Below are positions 46,813-56,432 of a DNA stretch of 64,000 nucleotides, one piece after another. The DNA is from Mucilaginibacter rubeus. GTDB lineage: Bacteria > Bacteroidota > Bacteroidia > Sphingobacteriales > Sphingobacteriaceae. The notes under the pieces are model-generated. The model made no database searches, was not told the origin of the DNA, and saw nothing but the letters and a program-made list of their open reading frames with translations. The translations under genes and the position numbers were made by a program. The first letter of the stretch is position 1. Each line of letters opens with the position of its first letter. The stretch is from contig NZ_CP043450.1 of NCBI RefSeq assembly GCF_003286415.2, positions 2,852,001 through 2,916,000 of the forward strand, given 5' to 3'.

Positions 46813-47796
46813 TTATTTACTCAAAACTGAAGTCATCAGCTTGCGCGATTTGTTAAAAGCGGGAAAGTCCAGATGATCTTTGTGCAGGTTTTCATAATCA
46901 TTATCCCTATTGATACTAAATATATTGTTATTGTACCTATCGATATAATTTTTGGGAGTAATTCCAACCAGGCATTTAAAAACACGGTTAAAGTTGGTAA
47001 TACTCGCAAAACCACATTTGTAAGCCACATGGTTAATGCTCTCGAATTTATGGGCAATGAGCTTTTTACAGGCTTCATTTATCCTAACCTCGTTTAAAAA
47101 TGAGATAAAAGTGTAGCCCGTGTGTTTCTTGAAATAACGGCAAAATGAGCCGGGTGTCATGTAAGCAATATCGGCCACATCTTCAAGCGCGATGGCTGTG
47201 TTATAATGCTGCATAATGTAGTTATAAATTTTACCGATCCTTAAACCCTCACTCTCTTTGATAGACGGGAGGCTGCTTTGAGAGGACAGGGAATTATATT
47301 TACATCCGGGCGTTAAAAAACATTCCATGAGGTTAACAAACTGGATAACCTGATCAAGGCCTGATGTACCATCAAGAGCTATCATGGTATAAATTACCTT
47401 ATCGGCAATCCTGTTAGGAACTTTGAAACCGTTCTTGTTTTGTTGAAGAAAAGCTAATGATGACTTCATTTCCGGCATGGTTAAAAGGGAAAACAAAGTT
47501 TCTTCGGGATTAAAGAAAAAAGTAAGCGCTTCCACCTTTTTTTCAGAGCTGCGATCAAAAAACTCGGCGCTGCTTTTAAAAACATGTGGCAGATTAGCTC
47601 CTATTAAAAATACGTCGCCAGCACAATAATCATGAACGTTGTTGCCAACAATCAAGGTGCCGTGCCCGCTCCTGATCCAGGTTAATTGTATTTCCTTATG
47701 TCTGTGCAAATAAGGGTAATGATGAGGTAAACTAACTCTCTCAACAATAATACTTCTATCGTGTGGGACGGGGATAGTAAACTGTAAAACTTTCAT
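46813..47796 (-). CDS. AraC-family regulator with cupin sensor
   Basis: A 327-residue transcription factor. Residues about 15-110 form a cupin-type beta barrel (SLPHHYPYLHRHKEIQLTWI and GTLIVGNNVHDYCAGDVFLIGANLPHVF, with metal/sugar-site style His residues). The C-terminal 100 residues hold two helix-turn-helices (IALEDVADIAYMTPGSFCRYFKKHTG and INHVAYKCGFASITNFNRVFK). It is co-directional with the third sugar locus and lies downstream of it, 327 bases beyond the DUF5007-like gene and behind a terminator, so it has its own promoter. It may control that locus; effector unknown. Confidence 0.9.
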   Translation of the reverse strand: MKVLQFTIPVPHDRSIIVERVSLPHHYPYLHRHKEIQLTWIRSGHGTLIVGNNVHDYCAGDVFLIGANLPHVFKSSAEFFDRSSEKKVEALTFFFNPEETLFSLLTMPEMKSSLAFLQQNKNGFKVPNRIADKVIYTMIALDGTSGLDQVIQFVNLMECFLTPGCKYNSLSSQSSLPSIKESEGLRIGKIYNYIMQHYNTAIALEDVADIAYMTPGSFCRYFKKHTGYTFISFLNEVRINEACKKLIAHKFESINHVAYKCGFASITNFNRVFKCLVGITPKNYIDRYNNNIFSINRDNDYENLHKDHLDFPAFNKSRKLMTSVLSK

Positions 47797-48123
47797 GATT
47801 TGGTTTGATTAATCATGAATTTACATGTGCTAAAATTGAAAAGCTAATTCAACACCCTTATCAGATAATATCCAACCAATAGTAGTTAATTTGTTGCAAA
47901 TGGCAGAATTTATTAAGTGTGTTTTGAACATTAAAAAATAAAAAATAAAGCCATATTTGAATAATTTCGAATAAAAATACTTTTATTATTGTTTTTTAAA
48001 CACTAATAAAAAACAAACATTTAAAATTACTATTTACACACCTAAAACCTTCAAAATAGCTTATAACAACAAAAAGCCAACCGTTACCAAACGATCAGCT
48101 TTTTGCAATAAATTAAACAAATA
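47797..48123. other. AT-rich spacer between araC-type gene and the third locus
   Basis: About 327 bases. The 48071-48104 hairpin at its right end is the only clear structure. The rest is a long A/T-rich stretch (about 47930-48060) with no frame or inverted repeat I can support. It presumably holds the promoter of the AraC-type gene on the minus strand. Confidence 0.45.
48071..48104 (-). terminator. Probable terminator of the third SusCD locus
   Basis: AAAAAGC (48071-48077) pairs with GCTTTTT (48098-48104), and an inner CGTT/AACG pair closes an ACCA loop, giving an interrupted stem. It lies 20 bases after the stop of the DUF5007-like gene on the minus strand, and the A/T-only outer stem supplies a U-run on that strand. 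Confidence 0.6.
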
Positions 48124-49104
48124 CTATGGAACCCTTACAATGTCTTTCACTGTAACAACCACAACAAAAGTGCCTTTTGTAAGGTTGTAATTTATGGTGA
48201 ATGTGGTGTTTGCATTGGAGCCCGAATCATTGTGTGTTCCGGCTATGCTATAATAAGTAATTGCGGTACCAAATCCCGGGTACTTTTTCGCGGCGCTAAA
48301 AACCGGCATTTGCGGCACGCCTGCCGGATAGCCATATTCTAAAGAAGTATCCGTCTTCAACTGCGGATAGTATGGGTCCCAGTCCGACCAGATGGGACGT
48401 GCCGGTCTCCCGATCACTTCGCCCTTTGACGGATTAAAGGGATTGCCATTTTTATCCTTCCATACATAAATAATCTTATTAGGGCCCGCGGCATTATGGG
48501 TTATTTTAACATCCAGCAACGATGCTGCTTTGGTTACAAAGGTTGTAAACTTACTATCAGATTGATTGTAGGCCAAATAAGTAAGCGTATCTGGCGAGGC
48601 TCCCTGAACTATTATTTTACAAGCGTTATTGATGATTTTTGTTCCGCGGATGTTGGAAACCTGGATATCAAAGTTATAGTTGCCTAACGGAACAAATTTA
48701 GTGGCCTGCGTAAATTGAAGCCGGCCACCTATCCCATTGATACTAAACGGAGCAAGTGTACTGTCCTTTAATTTAAGGTTCAATAACGCCTCGGTTGAGT
48801 CGTTATAATCAACAGTCCCCTTAAATACCCTGATGGTATCCAGCTTCAGCAAAACGCCGGAGGCATCTTTACCGGTAGCCATGTCCCTTACAGCTAATAA
48901 CTTAACATTCAGTGGTGTTGTGGAACCATCAATAACCAGACCGGTAGAAACCGTAGTTATCCCCTGCGAAACGGTGAAAGGGTTAATGTTATAAAAAATA
49001 TTATCGCTTATAAAGCCCTTAGGTACCTTTTGACAGCCATATATGATCAGCAAGGTAATCGCCAATAAAAGTGACGCAAACCCCGATTTTTTATTTTTGA
49101 GCAT
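48124..49104 (-). CDS. DUF5007-like lipoprotein of the third locus
   Basis: A 326-residue surface or periplasmic lipoprotein. The signal ends in IYGC (Cys24), followed by QKVPKGFISDNIFYNINPF. The opening 'P.G(F/Y)ISDN..Y..NPF' and the later 'STGLVIDGSTTPLNVKLLAVRD' are as I remember them from DUF5007 proteins that accompany SusC/SusD pairs. A central beta-rich region (about 95-200) follows, then a Trp/Pro-rich stretch (RPARPIWSDWDPYYPQL). No catalytic motif is visible. It is the last gene of the four-gene set and probably helps bind the unknown ligand at the surface. Confidence 0.65.
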   Translation of the reverse strand: MLKNKKSGFASLLLAITLLIIYGCQKVPKGFISDNIFYNINPFTVSQGITTVSTGLVIDGSTTPLNVKLLAVRDMATGKDASGVLLKLDTIRVFKGTVDYNDSTEALLNLKLKDSTLAPFSINGIGGRLQFTQATKFVPLGNYNFDIQVSNIRGTKIINNACKIIVQGASPDTLTYLAYNQSDSKFTTFVTKAASLLDVKITHNAAGPNKIIYVWKDKNGNPFNPSKGEVIGRPARPIWSDWDPYYPQLKTDTSLEYGYPAGVPQMPVFSAAKKYPGFGTAITYYSIAGTHNDSGSNANTTFTINYNLTKGTFVVVVTVKDIVRVP

Positions 49105-49137
49105 GTTGTTATGATTTTAATATAAAATACATCAATA

Positions 49138-49794
49138 CTATAGTTTATTAAGAGCCGCGTTATTTACCAGCACATGCAATGTGGTTCCGGTACTTGTTTG
49201 TACGCCTGTGGTTTGACATTGCAAAACTAAGTCGACAGGATCATCGGCAGGTGCACCCGGCGAACCATCAACCACACCATTTACCTTCACATACTCCAGG
49301 GTGAAGTAATTAAACGTAGGGGCGCTATTAGCCAGATAAACCGGTACGCCTGTGCTTATCTTTTTAATGGCTGATGGCGCTGCTGTACCAACCTCATTGG
49401 TATACAGCACAGAATTTAAGGTAGCATCATCAAGCGTTATGGTTTTGTTGAACATGTACTGACTAAAGAGTTTAGAGCTTACCGAGTCTGTAAGCTGATC
49501 AATGCTGGTAACTTTCAATGTTTTCATAAGCCCGTTTACCGACATATCTGTAAATGCGAAAAATGTTTTGGCATTATTAACAGCGTCTTTCAGCTTGTAA
49601 TGATCAATGAGCATGATAACTGTATCAAATTGATGATACTGGTTATTTTTCAAATAATCGTAGGTAGAGTACGAGGTGTAGGCTTTGCTTACGCCCCCAT
49701 CTGTGAGATACCCGTTTTTTTTGCAGGCAACCATGCTACAGGCCATGAAAAGCCCAAGTATGATCAGGATATTATTTTTTATACTATGTTTCAT
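49138..49794 (-). CDS. Fasciclin-domain-like lipoprotein of the third locus
   Basis: A 218-residue lipoprotein with a signal ending in SMVAC (Cys24). The mature part resembles one fasciclin (FAS1) domain: 'YSTYDYLKNNQYHQFDTVIMLIDHYKLKDAVNNAKTFFAFTD' near the start and the H2-like 'YVKVNGVVDGS' later. FAS1 domains mediate adhesion or ligand holding. Similarity is moderate and the canonical H1 box is loose, so the call is tentative. It lies 28 bases after susD and 33 bases before the DUF5007-like gene. Confidence 0.65.
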   Translation of the reverse strand: MKHSIKNNILIILGLFMACSMVACKKNGYLTDGGVSKAYTSYSTYDYLKNNQYHQFDTVIMLIDHYKLKDAVNNAKTFFAFTDMSVNGLMKTLKVTSIDQLTDSVSSKLFSQYMFNKTITLDDATLNSVLYTNEVGTAAPSAIKKISTGVPVYLANSAPTFNYFTLEYVKVNGVVDGSPGAPADDPVDLVLQCQTTGVQTSTGTTLHVLVNNAALNKL

Positions 49795-49822
49795 GTTTTC
49801 TGTTCTTTAATTAAGCACGTTA

Positions 49823-51331
49823 TCAATTCATCACTTTACCCACCCAAAATGCAGTTTGCGTAAGCTGGGAGTTGTTAATAAACAATGTTGGATCAAGTGG
49901 CCAGTAATATTTCCCCGCGGCAAACTCACCGGTTGAAATGTTGTCGAATTGCTGTAAGTGGTTTATTCGTTCAAGACGCACGAGGTCATAAAAGCGGTGC
50001 CCCTCCAAAAACAATTCCCGTCCGCGCTCATCACTTACTGTTTGTAAAACATCGGCGCCTGCCACACCTGTAACAGAAGCTGCATTACGGGCGGCACGAA
50101 CCTTATTTACCAATGATAAGGCAGTGCCATAATCCGGAGAGGATTTAGCGCAGAGCGCCTCGGCTTTTAATAATTCAATATCTGCAAGCCTGAAAATGAC
50201 GATATTATTTAATGAAACCTGGTAATTAGCGTTACCGTTTACATTTTGAACATTAACATATTTGATGCACTCGTAAAAAGAGGTTGTACCGCTTGATAAA
50301 CGCAGGAACCCTTTTTTCAAACGAACATCGTTGGTATCGGTATAAAGCGCGTTAACCTTACTATCATCAATAACCCAGGCCGGTACGGTACGCTTTGTAT
50401 ATGGAGCGGTAAGGGTTGAACCGGCAAGAGTATAATATGCATTCGCGTCGCTGCTTTCAGATATATTATTCTGCGCTATTTCAAAAATACTCTCCTGCGA
50501 TTGTCCTTTATAGATATCCATAAAGTTTGCCGCACTCATTAAACTATATGATCCGGAATTAATTACCGCATCACAGGCTGTATTGCAGTTATCATAATCT
50601 CCAATCCAGGCATAAATGTGGGCCAGCAAGGCAAAGGCCGCGCCCCTATCCGCACGAACTCCCCGGTCTACCGATGAATTATCTCTTAAGTTTAAATACT
50701 GTGTAGCTTTGGTTGCATCGGCGATGGCTTGTTTTAATACTGTTGCCTGCGATGTTCTTCCATATTGTTTAGAAACCGTTTCATCTGTATTTTCCAGCAC
50801 CAGCGGCACATCGCCCCAAACACGGCACATAATAAAATACGCAAACGCCCTGGTAAAATAAGCCTCGCCCAGGTACTTGTTTTTTGATACCGTCTGCGAC
50901 GCCGTATTATCACCAGTAAACGCTGTTAAAGGCATAGCATCGATGTAAGCAAGGCTCCTGTTGCTTTGCGCTACAGCCGTATAAAAAGGCGTGTAGATCC
51001 TAAGTTTTAACAACGGATCGTAAGTAAAGGAACTTTGCACAGCAGTTCCCCAGCGCATATTAAGTACGTTACTAAACGACGCGTCTTCGGCCGTTAAAAA
51101 CTCCCCCGAAGTAAGGTCGCCGTAGCTGTAGTAGGCAATTGAGGCGTTAAAGGCCGATCTTAGCAACGAATAACAGGCGGCTACACCTGCATTGGCATCT
51201 CCCTCTGTTTTCCAGGTGGTTTGATCTGTCGGCGTGCTCACCGGGGTTTGATCAAGAAACTTTTTACAAGAAGCAAACAACAGCACGACCACTGTCATAT
51301 ATAATATTTTATTTTTAGCTTTCATTTTCAC
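49823..51331 (-). CDS. SusD/RagB lipoprotein of the third locus
   Basis: A 502-residue outer-membrane ligand-binding lipoprotein with a signal ending LFASC (Cys22). SusD features are 'TTWKTEGDANAGVAACY', 'YLGEAYFTRAFAYFIMCRVWGDVPLVLE', 'AAFALLAHIYAWIGDY' and the C-terminal 'SDERGRELFLEGHRFYDLVRLER'. Gap to the susC gene is 63 bases. The partner genes suggest a glycan or peptide-like ligand, but no glycosidase is nearby to say which. Confidence 0.9.
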   Translation of the reverse strand: MKMKAKNKILYMTVVVLLFASCKKFLDQTPVSTPTDQTTWKTEGDANAGVAACYSLLRSAFNASIAYYSYGDLTSGEFLTAEDASFSNVLNMRWGTAVQSSFTYDPLLKLRIYTPFYTAVAQSNRSLAYIDAMPLTAFTGDNTASQTVSKNKYLGEAYFTRAFAYFIMCRVWGDVPLVLENTDETVSKQYGRTSQATVLKQAIADATKATQYLNLRDNSSVDRGVRADRGAAFALLAHIYAWIGDYDNCNTACDAVINSGSYSLMSAANFMDIYKGQSQESIFEIAQNNISESSDANAYYTLAGSTLTAPYTKRTVPAWVIDDSKVNALYTDTNDVRLKKGFLRLSSGTTSFYECIKYVNVQNVNGNANYQVSLNNIVIFRLADIELLKAEALCAKSSPDYGTALSLVNKVRAARNAASVTGVAGADVLQTVSDERGRELFLEGHRFYDLVRLERINHLQQFDNISTGEFAAGKYYWPLDPTLFINNSQLTQTAFWVGKVMN

Positions 51332-51394
51332 GTTATTTTAATTTAAGTGATTTGGCTTAAAGAGATTAACGGGCAATCCCCGATTCAATCCGGT

Positions 51395-54300
51395 TTACAG
51401 ATCGATGTTTAAACCCAATGTATATTTTGCCGCTGTTGGATAGATCACATTTGACGAACCTGTTGTAGCATCAACCAATTCAGGATCGGCAATATCTTTT
51501 GCCTTCTTCCAAATGGCCAGATTGTCGCCCATTACGTACACGTTAACACGTTTAAGTCCCAGCGATTTAAGCCACCTGTCGGGCAGGTCATAACCCAGTG
51601 TTACGTTCTTTAATTTGATAAAGCTGCCATCTCTGATAAAATAGTCGGTACCGATATTCCAGGGATCTGTCTGCGAACCATTTGGATAAACAAGGCGGGC
51701 ATAGGTAGTCTGATCGCCAGGAACCTGCCAAAACTGATTGAGTGTATTGGTATAGGTTGCTACCCCGGCAACTGTTCCCCAGCCACCAAGGTTACGGGTG
51801 CCATTAAGCGCATCCGATAAAGCGCCGTTCAATATTTTACGACCCGCAACAAATGAGGCAAAAAAGCTTAGAGTAACGCGTTTGTAATTAAAGGAACTGC
51901 CAAATCCGCCTGTATATTTAGGATTGGGGTTACCGGCAATGTATTTATCATCGTTGGTGATATTGTAGTCGCCGTTTACGTCAACATATTTGGGATCGCC
52001 GGCTTGCAGTGGTACACCATAGTAGGTTTCCTTTTTACCGGTAGTAGGATCTGTAGGCACATCGGCATTAGTTGCGTAAACGCCGTTGGTATGAAATACC
52101 CTGTAGCTAAATAAGGGTTCGCCAAGGGTAAGCGTTTTATAAAACCATGAGTCGCCAAAAAGGAAGTCCCGGTTATTATTTGGCAGTTTAGTAACAAGGT
52201 TTTTATTGATAGATATATTGAAGTTAAAATTCCATTTAAATGGCGATTTTGGCCCCAGAACATTGATGTTTGTAGCAAACTCAAGCCCTTGATTACGGAT
52301 ATCTACATAGTTACCTGAGTAAAATTGGTAACCGCTTGTTGCCTGCGCGGGCACGTTGTAAAAGAATACGTCTTTTGCATCTTTCTGGTACCAGTCAACC
52401 GTAATATTCACGCGGCTGTTAAATAGCTCCATATCAGCGCCAAAATCAACCTGATGATCTTTTTCCCAGCGCACGCTATTGCTTGATTTTACGCCGAAAC
52501 TGGAATAGTTATTATAATACGGAAAAGGAGAAATGATGGTGGTGCCATTGTATGTACTTGGATACCCGCCCAAATAACCATTAGGTGTGATGGTTCCGTT
52601 GGTGCCCACATAGCTGCTGGCATCTGTGCTCAAGGTTTGATATTTTGAATACCACTGGCCCGGATCTTTACCATCGATACCATAACTTGCCCTGAATTTT
52701 AAAAAGTTAACTACTTTTTTTATCGGGGCAAAAAACGACTCATCAGATACTATCCAGCCGCCTGCCATAGCAGGGAAGGTTCCCCAGCGGTACTGCGGGC
52801 TATAAATAGACGTGGCATCGCGGCGGAAACTTGCGGTAAACAGGTATTTGCCCGCGTAATCATAATTAAGCCTGCCATAATATGACTCGGTAGTTTTGCG
52901 CGAGTAGCTTGAATTTGTATTAAGATTAGTACCTGCCGGTACGGTTTGCACCGTGTATATTCCTGAAATATTTATACCCGCGGCTGATGAATAGTTATAG
53001 TTATTTTCGTAGCTGTACAGCGATGCGCCAACCGCAAAAATGAAACGATGTTTTCCAAACTCTTTATTGTACTGCAATAGATTTTCGAACGACCATGAAG
53101 GGCTGCTACTGATAGTACTATAAGCAGTATTCAATGTACCGTTAAGGATCTGCGGAGAAAAATAGTCGTATTTATCGGTATAATTTGTTGCCCCATAGGT
53201 ACTGTTGAAAGTGAGGTTTTTTGCTAAGGTATCCGTTAGATGAACAGAGCCAACAATGGTAAATGTTCGGTTGTCGTCGTAATAATGATTCTTTCCGCTA
53301 TAGACGGCAACCTGCTCCGGACTAAGCTGCAAAAACGAACTCGGAAAGTTCCAGGCTGTAAACAAATAAGCGCCCGCTCCGCCTACCCCGTGGCTTTGCC
53401 TTTGCGAGCTCATCAACAGGTCAACCGCAACAGACATTTTTTTGAGCGGCTGAATTGTCAGGTTTAAATGCGGCGTAATTTTCTCAAGCCCATAGCCGTT
53501 CAGTATCCCCTGTTCATTGTAATGGTTTACCGATAAACGGTACGATGTTGTACCTGCATAACCTGCAACAGCGGCGCTCTGACTATTTACTACCGTGGTT
53601 TTCCTGATCAGCAATCCCTGCCAGTCAACATCGTTATTAAAAGCCGGATTTAAGCTATCGGTTAACGCCCGGGGGATAACGCCCTGCTGAATGTTGTTGT
53701 AACCAAGCTGCCCCTCCAGCAACTTTAATTTCAAAGCACGTTCTGCCGCGCCGGTGGTAACCTTAATTAAATTAGGAGCTGTTGTTACTCCTGCAAATGC
53801 CGAAATTGACACCTGCGGTTTGCCTCGTTTAGCTTGCTTTGTTTTTACGATGATAACACCATTACCACCTCTTGCACCATAAATAGCCGCTGCCGAAGCA
53901 TCTTTTAACACATCTATCGATTCGATATCTGCAGGGTTGATTAACGCCAGCGGGTTATTATTGCCGTATGCCGTTCCAATTGCGTTTACATCAAAAATAA
54001 CTCCGTCAATAATGTATAACGGGCCCGAATTGCCACCATTGGCATTACCAAAGTCAACGTTGGTTGATCCGCGGATCACGATATTTGTTTTCGCTCCAAG
54101 TTCGCCGGTACTTGAAAGTACGCTTACGCCTGGCAAACGCCCCTGCAGCATCTGATCAAAACTGGCTTGTGGTATATTGGCAATATCCTTGCCTTTAATT
54201 GACGATACAGCCGCTGTAACCTCGCGTCGGTTTTGGCTTTGATAACCAACTACAACCACGTCGTTTAATGATTGCTCGTCTACCTGCAGGGTATATGATA

Positions 54301-54583
54301 TATTTTTATCGCTGGCTTTAACTTCAAGCCTTTTGTAACCTATCAGGCTGATTACGATGGTATTTGTATTGCCTTTAAGTTTAAGCTGAAACGCGCCTTC
54401 CATATTTGTTACCGTGCCATTAGCCGGCATTCCTTTTTCCGATACTGTGGCGCCTATTATTGCTTTTCCTTCTGTATCTTTTACCTTTCCCTGCACTGTA
54501 GTACCATTGGTTTGAGCGTAAAGGGGATTAAGGAAACTACAGAATATACAGCACAGAGTAAGGTATAGTATAAGTTTTCTCAT
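51395..54583 (-). CDS. SusC/RagA TonB-dependent transporter of the third locus
   Basis: A 1062-residue outer-membrane importer. Signal peptide (about 1-23), carboxypeptidase-regulatory-like domain (about 28-105, VQGKVKDTEGKAIIGATVSE), TonB box region LNDVVVVGYQSQ, and plug with VIRGSTNVDFG, GPLYIIDGVIFDV and LKDASAAAIYGARGGNGVIIVKTK. The barrel ends in YTLGLNIDL. No STN domain is present, so regulation is not by the ECF/FecR route. The nearest same-strand regulator is the AraC-type gene downstream. The leader upstream of the ATG is long (see 54584-55166). Confidence 0.92.
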   Translation of the reverse strand: MRKLILYLTLCCIFCSFLNPLYAQTNGTTVQGKVKDTEGKAIIGATVSEKGMPANGTVTNMEGAFQLKLKGNTNTIVISLIGYKRLEVKASDKNISYTLQVDEQSLNDVVVVGYQSQNRREVTAAVSSIKGKDIANIPQASFDQMLQGRLPGVSVLSSTGELGAKTNIVIRGSTNVDFGNANGGNSGPLYIIDGVIFDVNAIGTAYGNNNPLALINPADIESIDVLKDASAAAIYGARGGNGVIIVKTKQAKRGKPQVSISAFAGVTTAPNLIKVTTGAAERALKLKLLEGQLGYNNIQQGVIPRALTDSLNPAFNNDVDWQGLLIRKTTVVNSQSAAVAGYAGTTSYRLSVNHYNEQGILNGYGLEKITPHLNLTIQPLKKMSVAVDLLMSSQRQSHGVGGAGAYLFTAWNFPSSFLQLSPEQVAVYSGKNHYYDDNRTFTIVGSVHLTDTLAKNLTFNSTYGATNYTDKYDYFSPQILNGTLNTAYSTISSSPSWSFENLLQYNKEFGKHRFIFAVGASLYSYENNYNYSSAAGINISGIYTVQTVPAGTNLNTNSSYSRKTTESYYGRLNYDYAGKYLFTASFRRDATSIYSPQYRWGTFPAMAGGWIVSDESFFAPIKKVVNFLKFRASYGIDGKDPGQWYSKYQTLSTDASSYVGTNGTITPNGYLGGYPSTYNGTTIISPFPYYNNYSSFGVKSSNSVRWEKDHQVDFGADMELFNSRVNITVDWYQKDAKDVFFYNVPAQATSGYQFYSGNYVDIRNQGLEFATNINVLGPKSPFKWNFNFNISINKNLVTKLPNNNRDFLFGDSWFYKTLTLGEPLFSYRVFHTNGVYATNADVPTDPTTGKKETYYGVPLQAGDPKYVDVNGDYNITNDDKYIAGNPNPKYTGGFGSSFNYKRVTLSFFASFVAGRKILNGALSDALNGTRNLGGWGTVAGVATYTNTLNQFWQVPGDQTTYARLVYPNGSQTDPWNIGTDYFIRDGSFIKLKNVTLGYDLPDRWLKSLGLKRVNVYVMGDNLAIWKKAKDIADPELVDATTGSSNVIYPTAAKYTLGLNIDL

Positions 54584-55166
54584 GTGTTTGGGGTTTGTTG
54601 TAAGTTGAATATTTGCTAAATATTAGTGATGTGTGCAGATGCACGATTGGGTTGGTTGCGGGGTAGGGCTGTTTGTTTTGTTTATGCCATGTATTGTTTT
54701 TTTTAATGTTTTCAGGTTTTAAAACAGATGACAATACAGGGCGTTGTGAACACAAAGGGCATAGCCTATCCAATCCGTGCTATCGGTTACTTGAGTCAAA
54801 AAAAGTCTTTTGTGAGCTGCTGTCTTATAAAGTGAATAAGCGCGCTAAACACCTGTAATTCATCTGTACTGCAAATTTAATTTTTGAGGTCTCCCCTCTT
54901 TTTTATAAATTATCTTAGTATAAGCCGATTTTCGCAGATATTTAAAATTGGGCTTTTTAGGGATAGCCATTTTGTCGCCCTGTTGGGGCAGGGGATCGAT
55001 GGGTACAGCGGGATATGATAACTATTGAATGAATTTATAGAACTTGAAGAAATTATATCAATGAGCATTATTCTTGGATTATCGCACAATATCTAACTAT
55101 ATGTAAAGACAACTGATTATATTCAAGTAAAATGGCAAGTGCTTTTGTTTATTAAATTTCCCGCCT
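54584..55166. other. Long intergenic region upstream of the third susC
   Basis: About 580 bases between the divergently placed ends: susC starts at 54583 (minus) and hemA stops at 55167 (minus). A minus-strand TAAATTTG at 54872-54879 matches the Bacteroidota -7 box but lacks a good -33 partner at the right distance, and would give a roughly 290-base leader. Short frames on both strands look like chance. No tRNA or riboswitch signature was recognised. Confidence 0.4.
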
Positions 55167-56414
55167 TTAATTGGCCGTCAGAGGTAACATATATTCGTTT
55201 ATAGCTTCAAGGTAGTGGCAACCGGGCTTATCGGCACATTTCATTTTCCCAACAGTCCAGTTTAAAATCTTCTGGATCCTTTGCTCTTCGTCAACCGGCA
55301 TGTATTTGATATCCTTATCGGCGAATATTGATTGATTTAAGCTAATTGAGGTTAATTGTTGTTTAATGATATTCACCAACAGGAATTTTTTCCTTAACTC
55401 GCACCATTCTGCAAATCCTCTTATAAAATCCTTATTAATCTTTTCTGCAGCAAGTATCTGGCTTTGCCTGTTCTGAAATGTATTCATATTAGCCAGCGAC
55501 AATTGATCAATATTAACCAATTGAACGTGCGTTAAATCTGCTGCGGCAGGCTCAACATTGTTGGGCATTGATAAATCTATGATCAGCTTTTTACTGCTAT
55601 TTTCAAGATCAACTTTATATATAATGGGAGTAGCAGAAGCCGTAGCTACTATAACAACATCTGCTACAGCAACAAGCTTTGGCAAAGCTGCAATATCGCT
55701 ATACGCGATATTGAACTCGTTTGCGATGCCTTTCGCTTTATCTATTGTCCGGTTAACTAATGTTACATTAACCTGTTGCCCCAGATAATCTTTAATATTT
55801 TCGCAAACACGTACACTCATTTTCCCAGCCCCTACAATTAATATATTAGCGGCATCAGCAAAATATTGCCTGATAGTCTGCAGGGCTGCAAATGATATGG
55901 AAGTTGTTCCTTTGCTGAGACTTGTTTGATTCTTGATTTGCTTTGAAGCCTGTAAAACCGTGTTATATAATTTTTCTAAGAAGGTATTGATAAAGCCATG
56001 TTCTTTAGCAAATTTAACGGCCTGTTTAACCTGCCCAATAATTTCATAATCGCCAAGTATTTGCGAATCTAAGCCGGCGGCAACAGTAAACAGATGTTCA
56101 ACTGCATCAATAGCCTGCTTTACATAACAAATCGACCCAAACTCTTTTATGTCGCCTTCGGTAACGCTGCACAACAGATTAACCAAGGCCTCAGGTTCAT
56201 TAGCGATACCATATATTTCTGTGCGATTACAGGTTGACAGAACAAACAATGAACTAACCCCATTAATCCCAGCACTTTTTAATAAAGCCCCATACTGGCC
56301 TGTTGAAATTGCAAAACGCCCTCTGAGCCGAGAATCGGATTTTTTATAATTTATGCCTACTACATAAAAGCTACCTACCTCAACCATATTCTTATTATTC
56401 GCGATCGTTAACAT
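55167..56414 (-). CDS. hemA: Glutamyl-tRNA reductase
   Basis: It reduces glutamyl-tRNA(Glu) to glutamate-1-semialdehyde, the first committed step of haem synthesis by the C5 route. The 415 residues contain the catalytic Cys in FVLSTCNRTEIYG, the helix GLDSQILGDYEIIGQVKQAVKFA, and the nucleotide-binding ILIVGAGKMSVRVCENI. A dimerisation helix domain at the C-terminus reads WTVGKMKCADKPGCHYLEAINEYML. The extreme N-terminus (MLTIANNKN) may be too long; MVEVGSFYVVGINYKKS at 56387 is an alternative. It follows the L,D-transpeptidase-like gene by 18 bases on the same strand and is likely co-transcribed with it. Confidence 0.93.
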   Translation of the reverse strand: MLTIANNKNMVEVGSFYVVGINYKKSDSRLRGRFAISTGQYGALLKSAGINGVSSLFVLSTCNRTEIYGIANEPEALVNLLCSVTEGDIKEFGSICYVKQAIDAVEHLFTVAAGLDSQILGDYEIIGQVKQAVKFAKEHGFINTFLEKLYNTVLQASKQIKNQTSLSKGTTSISFAALQTIRQYFADAANILIVGAGKMSVRVCENIKDYLGQQVNVTLVNRTIDKAKGIANEFNIAYSDIAALPKLVAVADVVIVATASATPIIYKVDLENSSKKLIIDLSMPNNVEPAAADLTHVQLVNIDQLSLANMNTFQNRQSQILAAEKINKDFIRGFAEWCELRKKFLLVNIIKQQLTSISLNQSIFADKDIKYMPVDEEQRIQKILNWTVGKMKCADKPGCHYLEAINEYMLPLTAN

Positions 56415-56432
56415 ATTAAAAGTTAAACCAGG

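Noticed and set aside
54673..54858. Cys-rich 61-codon frame upstream of the third susC
   Set aside because: No promoter, no ribosome binding site and a composition typical of random AT-rich DNA.
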